A stretch of DNA of 5,242 nucleotides from Acidobacteriota bacterium (GCA_027038695.1 JALWHA010000059.1:1-5242); one strand, 5' to 3'. Counted from the stretch's first letter, positions 1 through 5,242 are shown. The notes: generated from the sequence alone by a model not told the origin. A program made the numbers and translations.

Positions 1-748
1 CTTTTTTCTCGCCTTCTAACTCAAATTCAACCTTTTCGTTTTTTGCCGCTAAAACCTTTGCGTCCGTTAAAACCTTTACCTTTTGCTTTTTCAATTCGCT
101 TTTTAAAATCTCGGCAGCCTCTTTGTCCATTCCCGGGATAAGTTGAGGCATTAATTCTAAAATTGTAACTTCAACCCCGAATGCTGACATTATGCTTGCA
201 AACTCAACCCCTATTACCCCGCCGCCTATTATTGCAATTGATTTTGGAAGCGACTCAAGGGATAAAGCCTCTGTTGAAGAGATTACAAAATTCCCGTCAA
301 AGTGTATGTGGGGAAGTTCGGCAGGTTTTGAGCCTGTCGCTATTATGCAATTGTCAAAATCAATCTCTTCATCGTTTACTTTGAGTGTCGTGTTGTCAAC
401 GAAAGAGGCTGTCCCTCTGATAACCTCTATGCTGTTTTTCTCCATTAAAAACTCAACCCCTTTTGTAAGTTTTGCTACAATTCTGTCTTTTCTTTTAGAC
501 GCTTTTTTAAAGTCAAAGGAAAAGCCTTTTACCTCAACGCCTAACTCTTTCATAAATTTTATCTTTCTTAAATACTTTGCGGTTTCAATGTATGCCTTTG
601 TGGGGATACAACCTAAGTTCAAGCATGTTCCCCCAAGCCTTTCTCCCTTTTCTATAATTGCGGTTTTCAATCCGTTTTGTGCCCCATAGATTGCCGCCAC
701 ATAGCCGCCGGGGCCTGCCCCTATTATTACAAGGTCAAATTTTGCCAT
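1..748 (-). CDS. lpdA: Dihydrolipoamide dehydrogenase (E3), N-terminal 249 residues, partial at left edge
   Basis: FAD-dependent disulfide oxidoreductase that reoxidises the dihydrolipoyl group of 2-oxo-acid dehydrogenase complexes or of glycine-cleavage H protein, passing electrons to NAD+ in the cytoplasm. Seen on translating the reverse strand: an FAD-binding GxGxxG loop (IIGAGPGGY, residues 8-16), the redox-active disulfide motif GGTCLNLGCIPTK (39-51, cysteines 42 and 47), the ATGS segment (137-140) closing the FAD domain, and the NAD-binding loop IIGGGVIGVEF (173-183) followed by the usual acidic strand end (E198). The reading frame is open with no break to the window edge. Family members are about 450-480 residues, so slightly over half is present and the dimerisation domain with the catalytic His-Glu pair is outside. 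The start is fixed by AAGGAG seven bases upstream. CxxxxC spacing and the GGTCLNxGCIP signature favour Lpd over glutathione or mercuric reductase, although the E3-dependent complex it serves cannot be told from here. It is transcribed divergently from the ferredoxin operon. Confidence 0.95.
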   Translation of the reverse strand, partial: MAKFDLVIIGAGPGGYVAAIYGAQNGLKTAIIEKGERLGGTCLNLGCIPTKAYIETAKYLRKIKFMKELGVEVKGFSFDFKKASKRKDRIVAKLTKGVEFLMEKNSIEVIRGTASFVDNTTLKVNDEEIDFDNCIIATGSKPAELPHIHFDGNFVISSTEALSLESLPKSIAIIGGGVIGVEFASIMSAFGVEVTILELMPQLIPGMDKEAAEILKSELKKQKVKVLTDAKVLAAKNEKVEFELEGEKK

Positions 749-755
749 AAGAATT

Positions 756-761
756 CTCCTT
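756..761 (-). promoter_or_regulatory. Ribosome binding site of lpdA
   Basis: The reverse strand reads AAGGAG here, seven bases before the ATG at 748-746. It is a consensus Shine-Dalgarno site at normal distance and decides the lpdA start. Confidence 0.85.
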
Positions 762-851
762 AAAAATTTTTGCCTCTTAAAATATACTTTAATTTTTTTC
801 ATAAAAAAACTTAAATTTAACATTTTTGGTTTAAAATAAGCGTATATCTAA
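762..851. other. AT-rich divergent intergenic region with A/T tracts
   Basis: The region between lpdA and the ferredoxin gene is almost wholly A and T and contains no ORF of note. It holds a symmetric tract, seven T (793-799), CAT, then seven A (803-809), which would give bent or easily melted DNA. A possible -10 box for lpdA on the reverse strand is TATATT (786-781), but no good -35 box lies at the right distance, so the leftward promoter is not firmly placed. Confidence 0.5.
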
Positions 852-857
852 TATAAT
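826..857 (+). promoter_or_regulatory. Probable promoter of the ferredoxin operon
   Basis: A perfect -10 hexamer TATAAT lies at 852-857. The best -35-like match is TTGGTT at 826-831, but the spacer is 20 bp, longer than the usual 16-18, so the -35 element is doubtful. Transcription would start near 863-865, giving a leader of only about 14 nt that is nearly all Shine-Dalgarno sequence. It is the only good promoter found upstream of the five-gene operon. Confidence 0.55.
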
Positions 858-864
858 TGCAATT

Positions 865-874
865 GAGGAGGAGG
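865..874 (+). promoter_or_regulatory. Strong purine ribosome binding site of the ferredoxin gene
   Basis: GAGGAGGAGG holds two overlapping AGGAGG cores (866-871 and 869-874) ahead of the ATG at 878. The upstream core is six bases from the ATG, the better spacing. The site settles the start at 878 instead of the in-frame TTG at 857, and suggests high expression. Confidence 0.85.
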
Positions 875-877
875 ATT

Positions 878-1147
878 ATGCCAAGTCCATTGAAGAAGGC
901 TAAAAAAAATGCCCCCGGCAGATACTATGTTGACAGGACACTTTGTACAATGTGCCAGGTCTGTGTATCAATGGGGGAAGGATATTTTGATATTGACTGG
1001 GACGAAGAAACCGCCTATGTTACTTCCCAGCCTGACGGAAAATTCGGGGAAACTGCGGTTAGGGAGGCTATGCTGTCCTGTCCCGAAAACGCAATAGGAG
1101 ACGACGGGGAAGATGTTGAAAAAATCAGGAGGGAATTCAATGAATAG
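878..1147 (+). CDS. Single-cluster 4Fe-4S ferredoxin
   Basis: An 89-residue cytoplasmic electron carrier. Cysteines 23, 26 and 29 (CTMCQVC) and a distal C68-P69 form the C-x2-C-x2-C-x(n)-C-P pattern of single [4Fe-4S] ferredoxins; there is no second CxxCxxC set, unlike clostridial 2x[4Fe-4S] ferredoxins. The stretch after the third cysteine (GEGYFDID, then an AYVTSQPDG turn) and the helix AVREAMLSCPENAI match the Fer4_13/Fer4_15-type fold. The N-terminus carries a basic patch (KKAKK) and the C-terminus is acidic (DDGEDVEKI). The ATG at 878 is chosen because the strong Shine-Dalgarno site directly precedes it; an upstream TTG would translate that site. It is the first gene of the operon, and its last 8 nt overlap the next gene. 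Its partner enzyme cannot be read from the sequence. Divergent lpdA is suggestive, but Lpd itself does not normally use ferredoxin. Confidence 0.92.
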   Translation: MPSPLKKAKKNAPGRYYVDRTLCTMCQVCVSMGEGYFDIDWDEETAYVTSQPDGKFGETAVREAMLSCPENAIGDDGEDVEKIRREFNE

Positions 1148-1352
1148 TTTGATCTTTCATGTGCTTCAGATGGTGTTTTTTGTTTTTGTGGTTTTTTTTG
1201 GGTTTAATTTTATGTATGAAGGTTTCGGCTCAACAAGTTATTTCCCCGAAGAGTTGAGAATTGATAAGAATACTGCTAAAAAGATAGGGGTTTTCTTTTC
1301 AATTTTAGGGGCACTATTGATTGTTTTGAAACTCATCTTTCTTTCAATGTGA
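1140..1352 (+). CDS. Small two-helix membrane protein of unknown function
   Basis: A 70-residue protein I do not recognise. It has two hydrophobic segments: residues about 4-24, very rich in Phe and Val, and about 48-68. They are joined by a roughly 23-residue polar loop (EGFGSTSYFPEELRIDKNTAKKIG is split across it) with a short charged stretch, RIDKNTAKK. This indicates a helical hairpin in the inner membrane; the positive loop would favour a cytoplasmic loop with both ends outside, though the bias is weak. AGGAGGG (1127-1133), inside the end of the ferredoxin gene and six bases before the ATG, fixes the start. It overlaps the ferredoxin gene by 8 nt and the next gene by 4 nt, so it is embedded in the operon and very likely a real protein. 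There are no cysteines, so a heme or Fe-S role is unlikely. Confidence 0.75.
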   Translation: MNSLIFHVLQMVFFVFVVFFGFNFMYEGFGSTSYFPEELRIDKNTAKKIGVFFSILGALLIVLKLIFLSM

Positions 1353-1687
1353 GATTAAAAGGGTTTTTCTGGGAAAAAGTTTCAGGTATTTACCTTTTTT
1401 TAAAAGGGTATAGTATTTTAAGATTCAACTATAGAACAAGGCTCGGAGAGATTGATATAATCTGCAAAGACAGAGACACAACAGTTTTTGTTGAAGTGAA
1501 GTACAGGAAAAATGATAAATTCGGAAGTGCAGAAGAGTTTGTTACCGAAGGAAAGAGAAAGAAAATTATAAAGGCTGCCAGGCAATATATAAGCGAGAAA
1601 AAACTTGAAGGCAATTTCAGGTTTGATGTTGTGGCAATAAACAGGTTTAAAATAAAGCATATAAAAAACGCTTTTGAAGGAGAGTAA
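1349..1687 (+). CDS. yraN: YraN/UPF0102 family protein with endonuclease-like fold
   Basis: A 112-residue soluble protein of the YraN/UPF0102 family, a widespread PD-(D/E)xK nuclease-fold group resembling Holliday-junction resolvases; the cellular role is not well established. Seen: an N-terminal helix with E9, then YLFLKGYSILRFNYR (family pattern yL..kGy.iL..Nyr), the active-site strand GEID (33-36), VFVEVKYR with the E-x-K pair E49/K51, a helix KRKKIIKAARQYI, and the C-terminal RFDVVAI plus HIKNAF, which are hallmark family segments. The length is normal. The start is GTG inside the ATGTGA at 1347-1352, overlapping the stop of the previous gene. No Shine-Dalgarno site lies in front of it and an ATG in frame is absent, so translation probably depends on coupling. 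The next gene starts 2 nt after its stop. Confidence 0.9.
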   Translation: MRLKGFFWEKVSGIYLFLKGYSILRFNYRTRLGEIDIICKDRDTTVFVEVKYRKNDKFGSAEEFVTEGKRKKIIKAARQYISEKKLEGNFRFDVVAINRFKIKHIKNAFEGE

Positions 1688-1689
1688 TT

Positions 1690-3261
1690 ATGAAATTTGT
1701 TAAAAACGCCGTAGGAAGGCTTATTCCCGAGGAGATAAACGGTAAAAAGGTTGTCCCATTTAAGGGAAGGGGCAAGCATAAACCGGCAGGAAGAAAAGTG
1801 GGGCCACCAATCCCCTCTGCCGCAGATTACAAGGCAGGGGATAAACTGGTTGAGTCTATTGACAAAGTCCTTGATAAACTGCCGTTGAGAGACGGTATGG
1901 CAATATCCTTTCACCACCATTTGAGAAACGGGGATGTTCTTGTAAACCTTGTTGTAGACAAGATTGCGGAAAGGGGGATTAAAGACATAACCCTTGCTCC
2001 CAGCGCATTGTTCCCTGTTCACGAGCCTTTAATAAGGCATATAAAAAGCGGTGTAATCGCCAATATTGAAGGCTCTATGAACGGGCCTATAGGCAGGCTT
2101 TGCACATCAGGGGGATTTAAGAAAACCGCTATTTTAAGAAGCCACGGGGGTAGGTACAGGGCAATTCAGGACGGAGACTTACACGTTGATGTTGCATTTA
2201 TTGCCGCACCGACAGCAGACGCGCACGGAAACGCAAACGGGTTGTTCGGCCCTTCGGCATGCGGGCCTTTAGGCTTTGCACTTGCTGACTCTCAATACGC
2301 CGACAATGTTGTCGTTGTAACGGACAACCTTGTTGATTTTCCGTGTTTTCCGTGGGCAATTCAGGGTGGAAATGTTGACTATGTGGTAAAAATAGACTCT
2401 CTCGGAGACCCTTCAAAAATTGTTTCCGGAACGACAAAGATTACGACTGTTCCCGACAGGCTGAAAATTGCCAACTGGGCGGCACAACTTGTAAAAGACG
2501 CCGGGCTTTTAGACGAGCCAAACTTCTCCTTTCAGGCGGGAGCGGGGGGTATGTCCCTTGCCTTTGTAAAATACCTTGGAGAGTATATGAGGGAGAAAAA
2601 CTGTGTTGCAGCCTTTGCGAGGGGAGGCTCCACAGGTTTGCTTGTTGAACTTTTGAAAGAGGGGCTTGTTAAATTCATACTTGACGGCCAGTCTTTTGAT
2701 CTGGAAGGGGTAAAATCCCTTGCGGAAAACCCGAACCACATTGACACAAACCCGTTTGTATCTTACTGCTACCATACCAAGGGCTGTTTTGCCTCAATTG
2801 TTAAGGTTGCGGTTTTAGGGGCAACCGAGATTGACTTAAACTTCAATGTTAATGTCAATACCCATTCAGACGGCTGGCTCTTGCACGGAATAGGAGGGTT
2901 TCAGGATACAACAGACTCATACATGACAATAATCACCGCACCCCTTGTTAGAAAGACAAATCCCATTGTGGTTGATTCTGTTTACACCGTTACCGCGCCG
3001 GGAGAGGCAATAGACGTGCTTGTTACAGAATACGGAATCGCAATAAACCCTAAAAGGCAGGATTTGTTAGACAGGCTGAAAAACTCTTCCCTCCCAATTG
3101 TTCCGATTGAGCAGTTAAGGGAGAAGGCTCTTGAGATTGTAGGCGGCAAGGTTCCCCCTAAACCTGAAACGACAGACAGGGTTATAGCCGCAATTGAGTG
3201 GAGAGACGGCACTGTAATTGACGTGGTAAGACAGATTGTCGCTGACGGGGATAAAGCATGA
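1690..3261 (+). CDS. citF: Citrate lyase alpha subunit (acetyl-ACP:citrate ACP-transferase)
   Basis: The alpha subunit of citrate lyase moves the ACP group from acetyl-ACP to citrate, forming citryl-ACP, which the beta subunit (CitE) then cleaves to oxaloacetate and acetyl-ACP; the ACP is CitD. At 523 residues the protein has the full family length (about 500-520) and the CoA-transferase-like two-domain layout. Recognisable segments are VGRLIPEEINGK at the N-terminus, SFHHHLRNGD (73-82), HIKSGVIANIEGSMNGPIG (117-135), a SHGGR segment (151-155), the first-domain end APTADAHGNANG (173-184), the second-domain opening FSFQAGAGGMSLA (279-291), LDGQSFD (331-337), THSDGWLLHGIGGFQD (391-406) and VTEYGIAINP (445-454). 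AAGGAG seven bases before the ATG, within the end of yraN, fixes the start. Its stop overlaps the next start (ATGA). No citD, citE, citC, citX or citG is in view, which is unusual because citF normally sits beside citE and citD. A different CoA-transferase is less likely given the match along the whole length. Confidence 0.93.
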   Translation: MKFVKNAVGRLIPEEINGKKVVPFKGRGKHKPAGRKVGPPIPSAADYKAGDKLVESIDKVLDKLPLRDGMAISFHHHLRNGDVLVNLVVDKIAERGIKDITLAPSALFPVHEPLIRHIKSGVIANIEGSMNGPIGRLCTSGGFKKTAILRSHGGRYRAIQDGDLHVDVAFIAAPTADAHGNANGLFGPSACGPLGFALADSQYADNVVVVTDNLVDFPCFPWAIQGGNVDYVVKIDSLGDPSKIVSGTTKITTVPDRLKIANWAAQLVKDAGLLDEPNFSFQAGAGGMSLAFVKYLGEYMREKNCVAAFARGGSTGLLVELLKEGLVKFILDGQSFDLEGVKSLAENPNHIDTNPFVSYCYHTKGCFASIVKVAVLGATEIDLNFNVNVNTHSDGWLLHGIGGFQDTTDSYMTIITAPLVRKTNPIVVDSVYTVTAPGEAIDVLVTEYGIAINPKRQDLLDRLKNSSLPIVPIEQLREKALEIVGGKVPPKPETTDRVIAAIEWRDGTVIDVVRQIVADGDKA

Positions 3262-4331
3262 AGATAGGGATTATCGGATTAAAGCAAAGCGGAAAAACAA
3301 CAATCTTCAACGCATTAACGGGACAGGAAGCGGAAACAGGGTTCGGGGCAAACAAGTTGCAGGTTAATATGGGAAATGTTAAAGTCCCCGACAAAAGGCT
3401 TGATACTTTGACTGAAATCTTTAACCCCAAGAGAAAGGTTAACACAACGGTTGAATATGTTGATGTTGCCGGGGTTGAGGGGGAAGGGGCTATTGACCCC
3501 GCCCTTGTTAACCAGATTAAGGTTACAGACGCTTTGCTTGTAGTTGTCAGGGCTTTTCACGACGACGGGGTTTTCCACCCCTTTAATTCTGTTGACCCTA
3601 TGAGGGATTTGCAAAATTTACTGGAAGAGTTTATTATTTCGGACCAATTAATAGCCGAGAACAGATTAAAAAGGCTTGAGAAGGTTGTTCAGTCTACGAA
3701 AAACCCGCACGAAAAAAAGGAATACGAAATTCTTTTAAAAATTAGGGACGCACTTGAAAACCTCACCCCTTTGAGAGAAATTGAGTTTGACCACCTTGAA
3801 ATAAAACAGATAAGGGGGTTTCAATTCTTAACCCTCAAACCTATTCTTGTCGTCTTCAACACAGACGAGGGAGAGGACGGTAAAAAATACCTTGAAAAGT
3901 TTAAAAGCAAGTTCGGGGAGAAGGAAGGGGTAAAGGCTGTCGCAATTTCGGGAAAGATTGAGGAAGAGATATCCCGCCTTGAAGACGAAGATAAAGAGAT
4001 GTTTATGGAAGAGTACGGTATTGAAACACTTGCAAGGGATTTGATTATAAGGGAATCATACTCACTTTTAGGCTTAATCTCCTTTTTTACAGTAGGGGAA
4101 GACGAGTGCCGTGCATGGACAATAAAGGAAGGAACCCACGCGCAACAAGCGGCAGGGGCGATTCACTCAGATATTGAAAGGGGATTTATAAGAGCCGAGG
4201 TTGTCCATTACGATGACTTTGTTCAGGAAAAAAGCCTTACAAAGTGCAAGGAAAAGGGATTGCTCAGGCTTGAAGGAAAGGATTACATAGTCAAAGACGG
4301 AGACATCATAAACTTCAGGTTTAACGTGTAG
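3258..4331 (+). CDS. Divergent YchF-like P-loop ATPase (DUF933/TGS domain)
   Basis: A 357-residue member of the Obg-related YchF family, whose canonical member binds the ribosome and hydrolyses ATP. Seen: a P-loop GLKQSGKTT (7-15), an Obg-like switch region ending in VEYVDVAGVEGEG (65-77), DALLVVVRAFHDD (91-103), VDPMRDLQNLLEEF (112-125), a charged helical coiled-coil region (about 128-170), KPILVVFNTDE (194-204) with NTDE in place of the GTP-specific NKxD (the ATP-type variant), and a C-terminal TGS/DUF933 domain (about 270-357) with RAWTI, QQAAGAIHSDIERGFIRAEV, EGKDYIVKDGDIINFRFNV. It differs from canonical YchF: the P-loop has KQSGKTT where PNVGKST is usual, and the loop after DxAG lacks the long glycine-rich KGAS-GEGLGN segment. 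This resembles a shorter second YchF group seen in several bacteria. The start overlaps the citF stop by 4 nt, with GGGG (3247-3250) as a weak ribosome site. It is the last gene of the operon. Confidence 0.9.
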   Translation: MKIGIIGLKQSGKTTIFNALTGQEAETGFGANKLQVNMGNVKVPDKRLDTLTEIFNPKRKVNTTVEYVDVAGVEGEGAIDPALVNQIKVTDALLVVVRAFHDDGVFHPFNSVDPMRDLQNLLEEFIISDQLIAENRLKRLEKVVQSTKNPHEKKEYEILLKIRDALENLTPLREIEFDHLEIKQIRGFQFLTLKPILVVFNTDEGEDGKKYLEKFKSKFGEKEGVKAVAISGKIEEEISRLEDEDKEMFMEEYGIETLARDLIIRESYSLLGLISFFTVGEDECRAWTIKEGTHAQQAAGAIHSDIERGFIRAEVVHYDDFVQEKSLTKCKEKGLLRLEGKDYIVKDGDIINFRFNV

Positions 4332-4338
4332 GTTAGAG

Positions 4339-4367
4339 TTGAGAATTGTTCTTTCAGGAGATATAAT
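4339..4367 (+). promoter_or_regulatory. Near-consensus promoter before the AAA ATPase gene
   Basis: TTGAGA (4339-4344), a 17-bp spacer and TATAAT (4362-4367) form a strong sigma-70-type promoter between the operon end and the ATPase gene. The start site would be near 4373-4375, leaving a leader of about 10-12 nt before the ATG at 4385. It would uncouple the ATPase gene from the housekeeping operon. No operator-like inverted repeat is evident. Confidence 0.6.
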
Positions 4368-4374
4368 GAATTAA
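4356..4374 (+). other. Stranded Shine-Dalgarno site and two-codon ORF
   Basis: AGGAG (4356-4360) stands five bases before an ATG (4366-4368) that is followed by AAT and TAA, so a well-formed start reads only Met-Asn-stop. It may be the remnant of the gene formerly downstream of ychF, lost when the ATPase gene arrived; a minimal upstream ORF; or chance overlap with the TATAAT box, which shares bases 4366-4367. If transcription starts at about 4374, it would be translated only from read-through operon mRNA. Confidence 0.35.
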
Positions 4375-4384
4375 AGGGATTTGT

Positions 4385-5242
4385 ATGATTGAAAAGTTTT
4401 TTTGTGAAAATTTCAGAAACTTAAAATTTCCTGAGATTAAATTAAAAAAGATCAATTTATTGGTTGGGCCGAATGGAAGTGGAAAGAGCAATTTTATTGA
4501 TAGTATTGTTTTATTTAAAGATTTAATTGAAAAGGGATTACAGCAAAGTGTTGCAAAAAGAAAATTTGATGATATTCTCAATAGGTATAGTGAAAAAAAT
4601 AATATTAATTTTAGTATTGATTTAATTACTGATGAGGAACATTCACCATTAGAATATGCAGCTAATATTTTTTTAAATCAAACAAATGCTTACTTTTTAA
4701 AAGAAAAAATTTCCTTTGCAAAAGCAACTAAATACAACTCTCCTTTTAAATTTATTGAATGTCATGGAGAATGGCCTGGAGCAGGGAAGGGCTCATTTCC
4801 TGTGAAAAAGAAGAATAATAAAAGAAGGTCTCATTTTGTATCTGTTTCTGAGTATGATACTGTTTTCAGGCAATCAGAGAGGTTAACAAAAGATGCATTG
4901 TTTGCCACCAATATTTATCCATCATTTGCAAAAGTTATAGCAGATATTAAAGATTATGTTAAGCAATGGCGTTATTTCCCGATGAGTAAATTAAACCTGG
5001 AAACCTTTTCCAGGCCTATGTCTGTGACTGGAAACTATAGCACTTTACTTTCCTCACTTGAAAACTTTCCTGATTTTATTTTGCATCACTATAATCAAGG
5101 TTCTCTGTTCAAAATTATGGAAAGGTTGGAAAAGTATTATAGAAGTGATTTTAAACTTGATTTTAGTGTGGAAGGAGAATATCTTATTTTTAAAGCCGTT
5201 AAAAATGGAAAGGAATTTACACTTGGGAGCCTTTCAGACGGA
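4385..5242 (+). CDS. RecF/ABC-like AAA ATPase, N-terminal 286 residues, partial at right edge
   Basis: P-loop ATPase of the AAA_15/AAA_21 (OLD/RecF-like) group. Seen: the N-terminal strand pattern ENFRNLKFPEIKLKKINLLVG (split at residues 8-28) leading into the Walker A loop GPNGSGKS (28-35) and NFIDSI; a middle of about 230 residues with a basic patch KKKNNKRR (141-148), a conserved-looking WRYFPMSKLN (195-204), LPD-type FPDFILHHYNQGSLF (228-242), and ERLEKYYR (246-253); finally TLGSLSDG (279-286), the start of the LSDGT signature of this group, cut by the window end. Walker B and the C-terminus are outside. The ATG at 4385 is the only one possible: an in-frame TGA lies at 4367-4369. A weak AAAGGG (4373-4378) precedes it. 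Base use differs from the operon: Asn is AAT 16 and AAC 5 here, against AAT 7 and AAC 17 in citF (hand counts), suggesting transfer. Relatives often belong to phage-defence pairs, but the function here is not shown. Confidence 0.85.
   Translation, partial: MIEKFFCENFRNLKFPEIKLKKINLLVGPNGSGKSNFIDSIVLFKDLIEKGLQQSVAKRKFDDILNRYSEKNNINFSIDLITDEEHSPLEYAANIFLNQTNAYFLKEKISFAKATKYNSPFKFIECHGEWPGAGKGSFPVKKKNNKRRSHFVSVSEYDTVFRQSERLTKDALFATNIYPSFAKVIADIKDYVKQWRYFPMSKLNLETFSRPMSVTGNYSTLLSSLENFPDFILHHYNQGSLFKIMERLEKYYRSDFKLDFSVEGEYLIFKAVKNGKEFTLGSLSDG

Noticed and set aside
192..689. A 165-codon plus-strand ORF with no stop
   Set aside because: It lies antisense to lpdA, whose reverse-strand translation has clear FAD, disulfide and NAD motifs. 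It has no ribosome site and its protein resembles nothing.
793..809. T7-CAT-A7 palindrome as a terminator for either divergent gene
   Set aside because: Neither gene ends here, and an A/T-only stem with a three-base loop is too weak. It is kept only as a possible DNA-structure or binding element.
857..877. Upstream TTG start adding seven residues to the ferredoxin
   Set aside because: The added codons translate the Shine-Dalgarno sequence itself (QLRRRI), and the ATG at 878 is ideally placed behind it.
1113..1139. Upstream ATG giving the membrane protein nine more residues
   Set aside because: It would deepen the overlap with the ferredoxin gene and place AGGAGGG inside the ORF, whereas the ATG at 1140 follows that site by six bases.
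1429..2022. A 197-codon minus-strand ORF across yraN and citF
   Set aside because: It is antisense to two genes with clear family motifs, rich in Phe/Ser/Cys as expected of a shadow frame, and lacks a ribosome site.
4339..4356. Possible terminator hairpin after the ychF-like gene (AGAA-TTG-TTCT)
   Set aside because: The stem is only four base pairs with two G-C-poor ends and no T tract follows, so it is not an intrinsic terminator.
4354..4581. A 75-codon minus-strand ORF over the ATPase start
   Set aside because: It is the antisense shadow of the Walker A region and carries no motif or start signals of its own.
1..5242. CRISPR array, tRNA, rRNA, insertion sequence or long repeats
   Set aside because: Reading both strands showed no regularly spaced repeats, no cloverleaf-like sequence with a GGTTCRA arm, no transposase motifs and no terminal inverted repeats.

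Overview
The window comes from a low-to-moderate GC bacterium. Arginine is written almost only as AGA/AGG, and strong Shine-Dalgarno (SD) sites precede most starts. Genes for dihydrolipoamide dehydrogenase, a small 4Fe-4S ferredoxin and the citrate lyase alpha subunit suggest an anaerobic or microaerophilic, possibly thermophilic, heterotroph. No rRNA, tRNA or species-specific marker is present, so I do not assign a phylum.

Layout: (1) 1-748, minus strand: the first 249 codons of dihydrolipoamide dehydrogenase, running off the left edge. (2) 749-877: a very AT-rich divergent intergenic region with a probable promoter for the rightward operon. (3) 878-4331, plus strand: a tightly packed five-gene operon of ferredoxin, a 70-residue two-helix membrane protein, a YraN/UPF0102 nuclease-fold protein, citrate lyase alpha subunit (CitF) and a divergent YchF/DUF933-type P-loop ATPase. 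Three junctions overlap (8, 4 and 4 nt) and one has a 2-nt gap, so the set is probably co-transcribed and partly translationally coupled. (4) 4332-4384: a short spacer holding a near-consensus promoter and a stranded SD plus two-codon ORF. (5) 4385-5242, plus strand: the first 286 codons of an RecF/ABC-like AAA ATPase. It is cut at the right edge just as its LSDG signature begins. It is much more AT-rich in codon choice than the operon and looks acquired.

Functionally, the left and centre are central metabolism (keto-acid dehydrogenase or glycine cleavage E3, an electron carrier, citrate cleavage) mixed with housekeeping genes. The citF gene is unusual because no citD, citE, citC, citX or citG lies in view. 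The right edge is the most likely place for an accessory system: ATPases of this type often form the first gene of two-gene defence modules, but the partner lies outside the window. I see no rRNA, tRNA, CRISPR array, insertion sequence or long repeat, and no convincing intrinsic terminator.
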